A stretch of DNA of 64,000 bases. It comes from JABFRZ01 sp964631945 (GTDB lineage: Bacteria > Planctomycetota > UBA1135 > GCA-002686595). The stretch is from NCBI GenBank assembly GCA_964631945.1, contig CAZWAY010000029.1, forward strand, positions 1 through 64,000, given 5' to 3'. The notes beneath the pieces were generated by a model. It was not told the origin of the DNA and did not search any database. It saw nothing but the letters and a program-made list of their open reading frames with translations. Numbering within the stretch: the stretch's first letter is position 1; the number at the start of each line of letters is the position of its first letter. Position numbers and translations under genes: made by a program. Positions 9,677-18,392 of this stretch are shown here, in pieces.

Positions 9677-9690
9677 GTTGGCTGACCAAC
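9677..9690. promoter_or_regulatory. Candidate TetR autoregulatory operator
   Basis: GTTGG-CTGA-CCAAC is a perfect 5-base inverted repeat with a 4-base spacer, centred 15 bases upstream of the TetR start codon. On the reverse strand a TAAGTT hexamer (9694-9689) could be the -10 element and overlaps the repeat, so a bound repressor would block the promoter. Binding is inferred from position and symmetry only. Confidence 0.5.
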
Positions 9691-9800
9691 TTACAGGCGA
9701 TTCCGGCCCCGGGCCAGGCCCGCGAGGCCGTTTTCCCGACCCCGCTGCTGTAAAGTCGCGGTTCCCGCGCCTTGCCGGCCCCGTCCCCGAGCCCCTCCCC

Positions 9801-11981
9801 GTGATCTCGGCCGTTCTCCTCAGTCTGCTGCTGGTTCCCCAGGCCGCGCCCGAGGCCGAGAGTGCGCTCCCGAGCGATGCCGCCGGGATCACGGCCCTCT
9901 TGCTCGAGCGCAAGGACGACGCCGACCCCGAGCTGGTGCGCCGGCTCTCGAACCTGAAGACGCCCGAGGCGCTCGCCGGCCTGACGCGCTTCTACGACGG
10001 GGTCGCCAGCCTCTACATGCGGCGCATCGCGCTGCACGGCTTCGCGCTGTTCGACGGCGTGGCCGAGTGCGAGGCCCCGGCGCTGCAGAAGCTGAGTGAC
10101 GTGGCCACGCTCACGTACGAGACCGAGCTGCGCGAGACGGCCGTGGACGAGCTGGCGCGCTGCCGCGGCGGACGCCCGTTCCTGGCGGCGATCGTGGCCT
10201 CGAACGCGGACGACGCCGTGCGCGAGCGCGCCCTGCGCCTGCACGTGTCCGAAGCGCGACCCGAGGACGTGCCCTGGTACCTCGAGCTCTACTCCTCGCA
10301 GGCGGCCAAGGCCAAGGAGAAGCGCGGCAAGGCCAAGGACGAGCGCCCGAGCGAGCCGCTCTTCACGCCCTTCCTGAAGGAGATCGCCTTCGACGGTCTG
10401 GCGGCCTCGCGCACGCCGGCGGAGCTGGTCGAGGCCACCCGTTCCGACTATTCGCCGAACTCGGTGGGGCTGGTGGGCGTGCGGCGGCGCGCGCTGGAAG
10501 AGCTGGCCGCGCGGCGCGCCCCGGAGGCGCTCGAGTGCGCCGAGCGCCTGCTGGACGAGCGCCGCGAGCGCCCCGACGTGCGCCTGTTCGCGGCCAAGGT
10601 CCTGCTGGACGAGCGCGGCTCGAAGGTGGCCGAGCGCCTGTACAAGGACGCGCGCCGCGGCGTCCCGCTCGAGCTGGCCTTCGGCATCGCCGACCTCCTT
10701 GTGGCCCTGGACGAGCCCAGCCTGCGCAGCCAGGTGCTGCGCAACCTGGGCCAGGGCCAGGAGCAGGAGCAGCGCTTCCACCTGCGCCTGGCCGCGCGCA
10801 TTCCCGACGCCAAGGTCGACAAGGCGCTGCTCGAGCTCTCGAAGGAGAAGGTGCGCGCGGTCGCGGTGGACGCGCTGCGCGCCATGGGCGCGCGCGGCAA
10901 CCCGACCTTCGTGCCGCGCCTGCAGGAGCTGCTGAAGTCCGAGCGCGACCCGCCGCGGCTCTCGGCCGCGCTCGAGGCCATGAACCGCATCCGCGGCTCC
11001 GATCCGGCCTGGCGCACCGAGCTCACCGGCTTCGCCACGCACCCCCAGGCGATCGTGCGCAACGCCGCGCTCGAGGCCATCGGCGCCAGCCAGGACGCGA
11101 GCCAGCTCGCGACCCTGATCCAGGCCCTCGAGCACGCCGACTGGACCACGCGCCTGACGGCCGCGCACGCGCTCGAGCGCTTGCACCAGGCCGAGGGCGT
11201 GGGCGCGCTCTGCCGCCGCATTCCCGCCGAGGAGGGCCGCATGGCGGCCGAATTCGCCGACATCCTGTGGCGGCTGACGGCGCAACCCTTCCGGGTGGAC
11301 ACCAAGCAGTGGACGCGCTGGTGGGAGAGCGAGGGCGCGAGCTTCCGCTTCCCCACGGCCGATGAGTTCCAGAAGCGCCAGCGCGAGCGCGAGCTGCGCG
11401 AGGACAAGGAGATCTCGCGCTCGTTCCGCGGCGTCAAGGTCGACTCGCGCTTCTTCGGGCTGCGCATCCGCTCGCACCACGTGGCCTTCGTGATCGACGT
11501 CTCGGGCTCGATGGACTGGCGCCTCGGCGGCGAGCGCGCCACCGAGGGCCCGAAGCGCATGGACGTGGCGCGCAAGGAGCTGCTGGCCTGCCTCGAGGCG
11601 CTGGAGGCCGGCACCTTCTTCAACATCCTGCCGTTCGCGAACGGTGCCACGCCCTGGAAGGAGAGCGCGGTCGAGTGCACCGAGGAGACCTTCACCGAGG
11701 CCTCCGAGTTCGTGACCGAGCTCGGCGCGCTGGGCGGCACCAACGTCCACGCCGGCCTGCGTCAGGCCTTCTCCGACCCCGAGGTCGACACGATCTTCTT
11801 CCTCTCGGACGGCGAGCCCTCGGTGGGCGAGCTCACCGACCCGACCGCGATCCGCGAGGCGGTCCAGGGCTGGAACCACCAGCGCGGGGTGGTGATCCAC
11901 ACCATCTCGATCGGCGACCGCTTCCCGCTGCTCGAGTGGCTCGCCCAGGACAGCGGCGGCGCCTACCGCACGTATCCGTAG
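9801..11981 (+). CDS. HEAT-repeat protein with C-terminal von Willebrand factor A domain
   Basis: The best start is the GTG at 9801, which gives a signal peptide (MISAVLLSLLLVPQAAPEAE) and a 726-residue protein; an open reading frame extends upstream but is Pro/Gly-rich and starts poorly. Residues about 40-510 form alpha-helical HEAT-like repeats (for example NAALEAIGASQDASQLATLIQ). A vWA domain follows, with a MIDAS motif DVSGSMD at D566, a threonine in GGTNVHAGL, and DTIFFLSDGEPS. The family binds divalent metal and protein partners. The combination is common in secreted planctomycete proteins of unknown role. Its neighbours on both sides are on other transcription units. Confidence 0.85.
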   Translation: MISAVLLSLLLVPQAAPEAESALPSDAAGITALLLERKDDADPELVRRLSNLKTPEALAGLTRFYDGVASLYMRRIALHGFALFDGVAECEAPALQKLSDVATLTYETELRETAVDELARCRGGRPFLAAIVASNADDAVRERALRLHVSEARPEDVPWYLELYSSQAAKAKEKRGKAKDERPSEPLFTPFLKEIAFDGLAASRTPAELVEATRSDYSPNSVGLVGVRRRALEELAARRAPEALECAERLLDERRERPDVRLFAAKVLLDERGSKVAERLYKDARRGVPLELAFGIADLLVALDEPSLRSQVLRNLGQGQEQEQRFHLRLAARIPDAKVDKALLELSKEKVRAVAVDALRAMGARGNPTFVPRLQELLKSERDPPRLSAALEAMNRIRGSDPAWRTELTGFATHPQAIVRNAALEAIGASQDASQLATLIQALEHADWTTRLTAAHALERLHQAEGVGALCRRIPAEEGRMAAEFADILWRLTAQPFRVDTKQWTRWWESEGASFRFPTADEFQKRQRERELREDKEISRSFRGVKVDSRFFGLRIRSHHVAFVIDVSGSMDWRLGGERATEGPKRMDVARKELLACLEALEAGTFFNILPFANGATPWKESAVECTEETFTEASEFVTELGALGGTNVHAGLRQAFSDPEVDTIFFLSDGEPSVGELTDPTAIREAVQGWNHQRGVVIHTISIGDRFPLLEWLAQDSGGAYRTYP

Positions 11982-12050
11982 CCGGACCGGCCAGCGCGGC
12001 AGGTGGCCTGCCCGCCGGCCCGGCGGCGCGCCCGGAAACGCGGGAAGGGC

Positions 12051-12085
12051 TTGACGCGACTGTACTATATGAACTAGAACAGTCG
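12051..12085 (+). promoter_or_regulatory. Promoter with long palindromic YtrA-type operator
   Basis: A TTGACG -35 hexamer (12051-12056) is followed by an inverted repeat with 11-base arms and one mismatch: CGACTGTACTA (12057-12067), a 7-base spacer TATGAAC, and TAGAACAGTCG (12075-12085). A weak -10 (TAGAAC, 12075-12080) would sit 18 bases from the -35, inside the right arm. The AT-rich core stands out from the surroundings and lies 11 bases upstream of a GntR-type gene, so it is probably the site through which that regulator represses its own ABC-transporter operon. Confidence 0.7.
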
Positions 12086-12096
12086 AACACCTGGCC

Positions 12097-12492
12097 ATGC
12101 CGCTGCGCGTCGACCCCCGCTCCTCCGAGCCGCTCTTCGAGCAGCTCGTCTTCCAGGTCAAGCGCGCGGTCGCGGAGGGGGCGCTCGAGCCGGGCTCGAA
12201 GCTGCCCTCGGTGCGCGAGCTCGCCCGGGAGCTGGCCATCAATCCGAACACGGTCGTACGCGCGATCGAGGCCCTCGAGCGCGACGGGGTGATCGTCCGC
12301 CGGCAGGGGGCGGGCTGCTTCGTGAGCGACAAGCCCAGCGACCTGGGCACGCGCGAGCGCCTCCGTCGGCTCGAGGGCCTGTTCGCGCGCGCCGTGACCG
12401 AGGCCTTCCACCTCGGCTTCGGCCCGGCCGAGATCCGTGAAGCCGTGGAGGAGCGCCTGGCGGCGCTGGAGACGAGGAAGAGGTCCCGATGA
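12097..12492 (+). CDS. GntR family regulator, YtrA subfamily
   Basis: 131 residues, the short length typical of YtrA-type GntR proteins. A winged helix occupies residues about 10-75 (LFEQLVFQVKRAVAEGALEP, then LPSVRELARELAINPNTVVRA and GCFVSD). Only a short helical tail follows rather than a large effector domain. YtrA regulators usually sit first in an operon with an ABC transporter they repress, often responding to cell-wall-active or membrane stress, and that is the arrangement here. The stop overlaps the start of the ATPase gene (ATGA). Confidence 0.93.
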   Translation: MPLRVDPRSSEPLFEQLVFQVKRAVAEGALEPGSKLPSVRELARELAINPNTVVRAIEALERDGVIVRRQGAGCFVSDKPSDLGTRERLRRLEGLFARAVTEAFHLGFGPAEIREAVEERLAALETRKRSR

Positions 12493-13379
12493 CGAACGCG
12501 ATCGAGTTCCAGGACGTGGTCCGGCACTTCGGCGAGCAGGAGGTTCTGCGCGGCCTGTCCTTGCGCGTAGCGCCCGGAGAGGTCTACGCGCTGCTCGGGC
12601 GCAACGGCGCGGGCAAGACCACCGCCCTGCGCATCCTGCTGGGGTTCCTGCGGCCGCACGGGGGCGAGGCACGGGTCCTGGGTCTCGCGAGCGCCACGCT
12701 CGTGCCCGCGGAGCGCGAGCGCATCGGCTACGTGAGCGAGGGACACAAGCTCTACCTCGAGATGCGCGTCGATGGCGCGCTGGCCTTCGAAGCCGGCACG
12801 CGCCCACGCTTCGAGCGCGCCGCGGCCGAGCGCGAGCTCGCGCGCTGCGGGATCCCGCGCTCGAAGCGCATCCACGCCCTCTCGCGCGGCCAGCGCGCCC
12901 AGCTGGCCCTGATCCTGGCCGTGTGCGCCGCGCCGGAGGTCCTGATCTTCGACGACCCGGCCATGGGACTCGACGTGGCCATGCGGCGCGAGCTGCTGGG
13001 GTCGCTGATCGAGCTCCTCTCCGCGCGCGGCACGGCGGTGCTCCTCTCCAGCCACATCCTCTCCGACGTCGAGCGCATCGCCGACCGCGTCGGGATCCTG
13101 CACGGGGGCGCGCTGATCGTCGATGCGCCGCTGGACGAGCTGAAGCGGCGGGTCGAGAAGCGCCACTGGGTCCCGAAGAACGGCGCGCGCGCGCCCGAGG
13201 TCGCCGGCCTGCTGCGCTCGCGTGCGGTGGCGGGCGGCTACGAGCTCACGCTGCTCGACCTGGACCCGCGGCGCGAGTCCGAGCTGCGCGCCGGAGCCGC
13301 GCGCGTGTCGGAGCGGATCGACCTCGACCTCGAGGAGCTCTTCCTGGAGGTCACTTCCGTCCCGGAGGCCTCACGATGA
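12489..13379 (+). CDS. ABC transporter ATP-binding protein
   Basis: 296 residues. Walker A is GRNGAGKTT (residues about 37-45), the signature is LSRGQ instead of LSGGQ, and Walker B ends in IFDDPAMGLD, with aspartate where most ABC ATPases have the catalytic glutamate. The switch histidine is present in LLSSHILSDVE. The C-terminal 80 residues are a non-conserved tail as in ABC-2 exporters. The start has GAGG five bases upstream of the ATG and overlaps the GntR stop; the permease gene overlaps its own stop by four bases. An exporter energised by this subunit is likely, substrate unknown. Confidence 0.93.
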   Translation: MTNAIEFQDVVRHFGEQEVLRGLSLRVAPGEVYALLGRNGAGKTTALRILLGFLRPHGGEARVLGLASATLVPAERERIGYVSEGHKLYLEMRVDGALAFEAGTRPRFERAAAERELARCGIPRSKRIHALSRGQRAQLALILAVCAAPEVLIFDDPAMGLDVAMRRELLGSLIELLSARGTAVLLSSHILSDVERIADRVGILHGGALIVDAPLDELKRRVEKRHWVPKNGARAPEVAGLLRSRAVAGGYELTLLDLDPRRESELRAGAARVSERIDLDLEELFLEVTSVPEASR

Positions 13380-15238
13380 ACTCCCCCACCCTCGCCCTCG
13401 TGCGCAAGGACTCGCCGTGGCTGTTCGCCTTCCTCGTGCTCGGGAGCGTGCTGGCCTGCACGGCGTTCCTCGAATCCGAGTTCAAGGGCGTGCTGGTCGT
13501 CCCCGAGCGGCGCTTCGCCGAGGATTTCGAGCTGCTGCTCGTGCCCTGCGCGGTCGTGCTCGCCCTGGTCTCCAGCCTGAGCGAGACGCTGCGTTCGACG
13601 GGCGACCTCTTGCGCCATCGACCCGTCAGCGCCGCGCGGCTCTTCTGGACCCGTCACCTGGCCGCGCTCGGCGTGGTCGCTTGCTGGACGCTCTTCGGGA
13701 CGCTGGCCACGTGGCTGGGCGAACTCGTGTACGGCGCGGACGGGGCCTGCGCGGACGCGAGCCGCTACGGCGCTCTCGCCGCGATGACGGCCGGGCTCGC
13801 GCTGGACTACGCGCTGGTCGTGCTGGCCCTGTGCCTGCCGATGCGGCGGCTCCAGCGCCTGTGGGTGGCCGGACTGCTGCTGTTCCTGCGCTACGCGGCC
13901 CAATCCGCGCTCGCCTTCCTGGACCCATCCTGGCCGGCGTGCTTGCTCGTCTTCGGGCTCGCGGCGCTGGCGTCCCTCGCGCTCGCGGCACACTGCGAGG
14001 CAGCGGGCTACGACGCGGATCTCCCCACGCCGGGGCGGGTCCTGTTCGGCGTGTCGCTGGTGTGCGTGCCCGCGGCCGCGTTCTTCGGCACGATCGCCGT
14101 GAGCGGCTGGCACGAGCTCGGCCTGGAGGCGTTGCAACGAGCCCGTCCCTGCGTCGGGCTCGTGGAACCGAACGTGCTCGGCCTCCTGTCGGCACCGGAC
14201 CGCGAGGGATGGTCCGTGGTCCTGGACGAGCGCGGTCGCCCGACCGCGCGCCGGATCCAGTACGAGGACGACGTCTTCTACCCGGCGCCCGCCCCGAAGG
14301 AGGCGGACTTCGACGCGCTGAGCGTGCGCGTGCTCCATCCCCCGTTCGCGTCCTACCAGAGCCAGCCGGGCTCGGCGCGGACGCGGCGCGTCTTCCTGCG
14401 AGGAGACGCCGTGCGCGTGGTCGAGGAGAACCACCTGGACGAGCGCCGGTGCTGGACCTTGCCGCTCCCGGCCGGGACCGCCGGCGAAGCCCCGGAGTTC
14501 CTCGAGCTCGAGGACGGTGAGCAGGAGCCACTGTTCCTCCTGGCCCAGCGGAGCGGGCTCCTGTGGCTCGTCAGCGCGGAGACCCCGCCGCGGCTCGTGC
14601 CCCAGACCCTGCCGGAGGGCGACCGTCCGCTGCGCCGGAGCTTCGGGCGGGACGAGCGCGGGAAGACCCTGCGCGTGTTCGCGGGCGAGAAGGCCAGCTG
14701 GCGCCAGCGCGCCGGGGCCTGGGAAGCCGTTCCCGACGTCTTCGCGGGTGCGGCGCACTTCACCGTTCTCGACGACGATCCGCTGCGCCCCGAGGTCGAG
14801 CTGAGCCTTCCCGGCGGAGTCGCGTTCCGGCATCGCTACGGGCTGGAAGGCCTGCGCGAGAAGCTGTGCGCGGCCTTCGCGGCCCTGGCCACCGTCCTCT
14901 TGCCAGCGCCCTTTGCGTTGCTCGGCGCGACCAGCGACTACGCGGCCGCGGCCGAGGCCCTGCCCGACGAGGCTCTGCTGGTGCTCGACCCGCTGCTGGG
15001 CGGCGGCTACCGCTGGCTGCTCGGACTCAACCTGACCGTCACGCTGATGCTGATGGCCCTCACCTGGCGCGGACTCGGCCGCCGCGGACTCGGGCGCATG
15101 CGGGTGGCGGGCTGGACCCTGGCGGTTCTCGGCGCAGGCGTGTGGGCCGGCCCGCTGCTGCTGCTCCTCGAGCCGCGCCGCGCCTGGCGCAAGCCGGCGC
15201 GCACGGCCCCGCCGGCGCCGCTCGTGGTCGCCGCCTGA
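13376..15238 (+). CDS. ABC-2-type permease with large soluble insert
   Basis: 620 residues starting at an ATG that overlaps the ATPase stop (ATGA). About seven hydrophobic helices lie in residues 10-240 (for example HLAALGVVACWTLFGTLATWL), followed by a soluble, beta-rich region at about residues 240-490 and three more helices near the C-terminus (TVLLPAPFALLG, NLTVTLMLMALTW, LAVLGAGVWAGPLLLLL). No close family is recognised beyond the operon context and the general ABC-2 permease layout. The soluble domain probably faces outward and may bind a ligand. An exporter role together with the ATPase is an inference. Confidence 0.75.
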   Translation: MNSPTLALVRKDSPWLFAFLVLGSVLACTAFLESEFKGVLVVPERRFAEDFELLLVPCAVVLALVSSLSETLRSTGDLLRHRPVSAARLFWTRHLAALGVVACWTLFGTLATWLGELVYGADGACADASRYGALAAMTAGLALDYALVVLALCLPMRRLQRLWVAGLLLFLRYAAQSALAFLDPSWPACLLVFGLAALASLALAAHCEAAGYDADLPTPGRVLFGVSLVCVPAAAFFGTIAVSGWHELGLEALQRARPCVGLVEPNVLGLLSAPDREGWSVVLDERGRPTARRIQYEDDVFYPAPAPKEADFDALSVRVLHPPFASYQSQPGSARTRRVFLRGDAVRVVEENHLDERRCWTLPLPAGTAGEAPEFLELEDGEQEPLFLLAQRSGLLWLVSAETPPRLVPQTLPEGDRPLRRSFGRDERGKTLRVFAGEKASWRQRAGAWEAVPDVFAGAAHFTVLDDDPLRPEVELSLPGGVAFRHRYGLEGLREKLCAAFAALATVLLPAPFALLGATSDYAAAAEALPDEALLVLDPLLGGGYRWLLGLNLTVTLMLMALTWRGLGRRGLGRMRVAGWTLAVLGAGVWAGPLLLLLEPRRAWRKPARTAPPAPLVVAA

Positions 15239-15258
15239 GCTGCGCCATCTGGCTGCGG

Positions 15259-16422
15259 TCAGAGCGTGCCCACGGCCAGGATGCACTCCAGGCCGCCGTT
15301 CGTGAGTGCGAGGTGCCGCAGCCCGCGCAGGCCGAGCGCGCTCACGTGCTCGCGCTCCAGCGCCAGCAGCGCCAGCGTGCAGCCCGCGCCGTGCTCGCGC
15401 AGGCGCGCCCCGAAGGCGCGATACAGCTCGACCAGCTCGTGGCGCTCGCCCGCGCTCGCGCCGGCGCCGACGCGCAGCCCGTAGGGCGCGTTGCAGACGA
15501 TCCAGGCGTTCCAGCCGCGGCGCAACTCCAGCTCGCGCGCATCGGCCAGCTCGAAGCGCACCCACTCACCCACGCCGGCGTGCTCGGCGTTGGCGCGCGC
15601 CTCGGCCACGCGTTCGGGCTCGAGGTCGGAACCCAAGAGGACCGCTCGCTTGCGTCCGCGCCGCGCCTCGGCCTCGGCCAGGCAGGCCGCCCGCAGGGCC
15701 GCGAAGGCCGGCGCGTCGTGGTCGAGCCAGCGCTCGAAGCCGAAGGCACGCCGCGCGCCGGGCGGGATGCCAGCCGCGAGCCAGGCCGCCTCGATCACGA
15801 GCGTGCCCGAACCCGCGAACGGGTCCACCAGCGGCGCGCGCTGGTCCCAGCCCGAATAGGCGAGCATGGCCGCGGCCAGGTTCTCGGACAGCGGCGCGCG
15901 GCCCTGGTGCAGGCGCCAGCCGCGCCGGTGCAGGGCCTCGCCCGAGCCGTCGAGCGAGAGCGTGGCGCGGTCGCGGAAGAGGTGCAGGTGGATGCGCAGG
16001 TCGGGGTCCTCGCGATCGACCGAGGGCCGCGTCCCCGTGCGCGCGCGGAAGCGGTCCACGACCGCGTCCTTGACGCGCTGCTCGGCGAACTGGGTGTGGT
16101 CGAGGCGCGACTCGGAGCTCTGGGCCTGGACCGCCAGGCTGCCCTCGGGGCCGAGCCAGGTCTCCCAGGGCAGCGCGTTCACGGCCGCGTGCAGCTGGTC
16201 GCCGTCGCGGGCCTCGAAGCGGGCCAGGCGCTCGAGCACGCGCACGCCGGTGCGCAGCATCAGGTTCGCGCGCCAGCCGTCCGCGCGCGTGCCCTCGAAG
16301 TGCACGCCGCCCACCTGGCGCTCGAGACGCGCGAACCCGAGCGCGCGCGCCTCGGCGTGCAGCGCCGGCTCGACGCCCGGCGCGCAGGTGACGAAGAAGG
16401 AGCGGCGTGCGGCGCGGGCCAT
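15259..16422 (-). CDS. THUMP-domain RNA guanine-N2 methyltransferase, RlmL/Trm14-like
   Basis: 387 residues from the ATG at 16422, chosen because the conserved THUMP N-terminus (RRSFFVTCAPGVEPALHAEA) follows at once; in-frame ATG 16455 and TTG 16482 are alternatives. The THUMP region spans residues about 10-140. The methyltransferase core has motif I in VDPFAGSGTLVIEAAW and a catalytic motif CNAPYG in place of the usual N-P-P-Y-G. Family members methylate G2445 of 23S rRNA (RlmL N-terminal half) or tRNA guanosines. It lacks the RlmK half of E. coli RlmKL. It converges on the permease gene with 20 bases between stops. Confidence 0.85.
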   Translation of the reverse strand: MARAARRSFFVTCAPGVEPALHAEARALGFARLERQVGGVHFEGTRADGWRANLMLRTGVRVLERLARFEARDGDQLHAAVNALPWETWLGPEGSLAVQAQSSESRLDHTQFAEQRVKDAVVDRFRARTGTRPSVDREDPDLRIHLHLFRDRATLSLDGSGEALHRRGWRLHQGRAPLSENLAAAMLAYSGWDQRAPLVDPFAGSGTLVIEAAWLAAGIPPGARRAFGFERWLDHDAPAFAALRAACLAEAEARRGRKRAVLLGSDLEPERVAEARANAEHAGVGEWVRFELADARELELRRGWNAWIVCNAPYGLRVGAGASAGERHELVELYRAFGARLREHGAGCTLALLALEREHVSALGLRGLRHLALTNGGLECILAVGTL

Positions 16423-16530
16423 CGGAAGCCGCCAGCGGACGGCGTGGGGCGCCATGCAAGCCCAAGTCCGGGACCGAAGCAAGCGCGCACTCCCGCGCGG
16501 CCGCCATGGATCCGCGCCGCGCGCATGGGC

Positions 16531-16536
16531 TACCCT
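16531..16536 (+). promoter_or_regulatory. TANNNT -10-like box, possible leaderless start
   Basis: TACCCT ends 10 bases before the ATG of the SLC13-type gene, with no Shine-Dalgarno sequence between. A transcript from this box would have almost no 5' leader. Confidence 0.35.
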
Positions 16537-16546
16537 GGGCCGCTCG

Positions 16547-18361
16547 ATGGACTGGCAGGCCTATTTCGTGCTCGGGCTCACGCTGCTGATGCTGGTGGCG
16601 CTGGTGTCCGGACGCGTGCGCGTCGACGCCATCGGACTCGGGCTGATGGTCGCGCTGGTCGGAGCCGGGATCATCGGCTACGACCGCGCGGTCGAGGGCC
16701 TGGGCAACAAGGCCATCCTCACGATCGCGGGTCTGTTCGTGGTGGGCGAGGGCCTGACGCGCACGGGTGCGGTCGAATTCGTGGCGCGCTTCCTGCTGCG
16801 CGTGACGGACGGCAGCGCGCGGCGCACGATCTTCCTGACCTGCACGGTCGCGGCGCTGATCTCGAGCATGCTCAACGACACCGCCGTGGTGGTGGTGTTC
16901 ATCCCGCTCCTCCTGGAAGTCAGCCGCGCCAGCCGCGTGCCGGCCTCGCAGCTCCTGATGCCGCTCTCCTTCGCGGCCCTCCTGGGCGGCATGAACACGC
17001 TGATCGGGACCTCGACCAACATCCTGGTCAGCGGCACGGCCGAGAAGCTCGGACAGCCGGCGCTGGGGATGTTCGAGATGACGCCGCTGGCCGTGGTCCT
17101 GTGCGCGCTCGGGATCCTGTACATGACCTGGCTGGCGCCGGTGCTGCTGCCGAGGCGTGGCTCGCTGTCGGAGATGCTGGGGACGTCCGAGGCGCGCGAG
17201 TACCTGACCGAGCTCGTGATCGGGAAGAGCTCGGCCCTGGCCGGGCAGACCCTGTCGGACGTGAGCGCCAAGATCCGCGCGCGCCTGGTGTTCTACGTGC
17301 GTGCGGAGACGATCGTGTGGGGCCCCTTCGAGGGCCACGTGGTCCGGCCCGGGGACGTGCTCATGCTGCGCGGCAGCGTGGACGAGATCGCGGCCCTGGA
17401 GGTCGAACTCGACCTGAAGCACGTGGCCGGGGAGCGCTCGCGCCAGAAGGACATGGCCTTCTTCGAGCTGGCCATCTCGCCGCACTCGCCGCTGGTCGGA
17501 CGGCGCGCGGAGGAGCTGGAGCTGTGGCGCGACTACGGCGCGGTCACGATCGCGATCCTGCGCGCCGGCCAGCACATCAAGGAGCGCCTGAGCAAGCTGC
17601 ACCTGCGCGCGGGCGACCTGCTCCTGGTGATGGCCGACGAAGAGGCCGAGAACCGGCTGCAGAACAGCAACGACTTCTACCTGGTGACGGGCACCCACAA
17701 GACCGTCAAGCTGCGCCACCGCGGGCGGCGCGCGCTGCTGGTGGCCGCGCTGGTGGTGGTGTTCTTCGCGCTGACCTCGCTGTTCGAGATGCCCTGGCTG
17801 CCGCAGCCCTTCGTGGCCGTGCTGGGCGCGCTGGGGATGATCGCCACCGGCTGCGTCACGCCGCGCCGCGTGTACCGCACGATCGACTGGCCGATCCTCC
17901 TGTTCATCGCGGGCACGCTGGCGCTCGGCAAGGCCATGGAATCGACCGGCGCGGCCACGACCATCGCGCAGGGCATCGTGGACCTCCTGGCGCGCCATGG
18001 CGAGGCCGCGATCCTGTCGGGCTTCGTGCTCCTGTGTCTGGTGCTCAACACCCTGATCGCGCACAGCGCCGTGGCCGTGCTGTTGACGCCGATCGCGATC
18101 CGCACGGCCGAGACCATGGCCGCGGCCGAGGGCCTGGCGCCCGACGACCCCGCCGCCCTGGCCTTCCTGCGCGCCTGCATCCTGGCCATCGCCTTCGGCG
18201 GCTCGCTGTGCTTCGCGACCCCGGTCGGACACCAGGTCAACCTGATGGTGATGGGCCCGGGCGGCTACCGCTACGGCGACTTCGTGCGCCTCGGGCTGCC
18301 GCTCTCGCTGCTGGCCTGGGTCGTGATCTCGTTCGGGCTGCCGATCCTCACCGGGATCTAG
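16547..18361 (+). CDS. SLC13/DASS-family carrier with two TrkA-C (RCK_C) domains
   Basis: 604 residues. Two membrane halves flank a central cytosolic part. The first half contains SSMLNDTAVVVVFIP and IGTSTNILVSG, which match the paired signature loops of the divalent anion/sodium symporter superfamily. Residues about 215-400 hold two TrkA-C-type domains (LSDVSAKIRARLVFYVRAE, later LRAGDLLLVMAD). The second half ends with the repeat signature (AFGGSLCFATPVGHQVNLMVMGPGGY). Such proteins move sulfate, dicarboxylates or similar anions, gated by ligand binding to the RCK_C parts; the substrate cannot be read off. A TACCCT box lies 10 bases before the ATG and no ribosome-binding site is visible. 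Confidence 0.88.
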   Translation: MDWQAYFVLGLTLLMLVALVSGRVRVDAIGLGLMVALVGAGIIGYDRAVEGLGNKAILTIAGLFVVGEGLTRTGAVEFVARFLLRVTDGSARRTIFLTCTVAALISSMLNDTAVVVVFIPLLLEVSRASRVPASQLLMPLSFAALLGGMNTLIGTSTNILVSGTAEKLGQPALGMFEMTPLAVVLCALGILYMTWLAPVLLPRRGSLSEMLGTSEAREYLTELVIGKSSALAGQTLSDVSAKIRARLVFYVRAETIVWGPFEGHVVRPGDVLMLRGSVDEIAALEVELDLKHVAGERSRQKDMAFFELAISPHSPLVGRRAEELELWRDYGAVTIAILRAGQHIKERLSKLHLRAGDLLLVMADEEAENRLQNSNDFYLVTGTHKTVKLRHRGRRALLVAALVVVFFALTSLFEMPWLPQPFVAVLGALGMIATGCVTPRRVYRTIDWPILLFIAGTLALGKAMESTGAATTIAQGIVDLLARHGEAAILSGFVLLCLVLNTLIAHSAVAVLLTPIAIRTAETMAAAEGLAPDDPAALAFLRACILAIAFGGSLCFATPVGHQVNLMVMGPGGYRYGDFVRLGLPLSLLAWVVISFGLPILTGI

Positions 18362-18378
18362 CGGCCCCCGCGGACGGC

Positions 18379-18384
18379 TACACT
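18379..18384 (+). promoter_or_regulatory. TANNNT -10-like box, possible leaderless start
   Basis: TACACT ends eight bases before the ATG of the RlmD-like methyltransferase gene, in an otherwise GC-only stretch. No -35 or Shine-Dalgarno element is evident. This spacing places transcription start at or next to the start codon. Confidence 0.4.
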
Positions 18385-18392
18385 CGCGCGCG

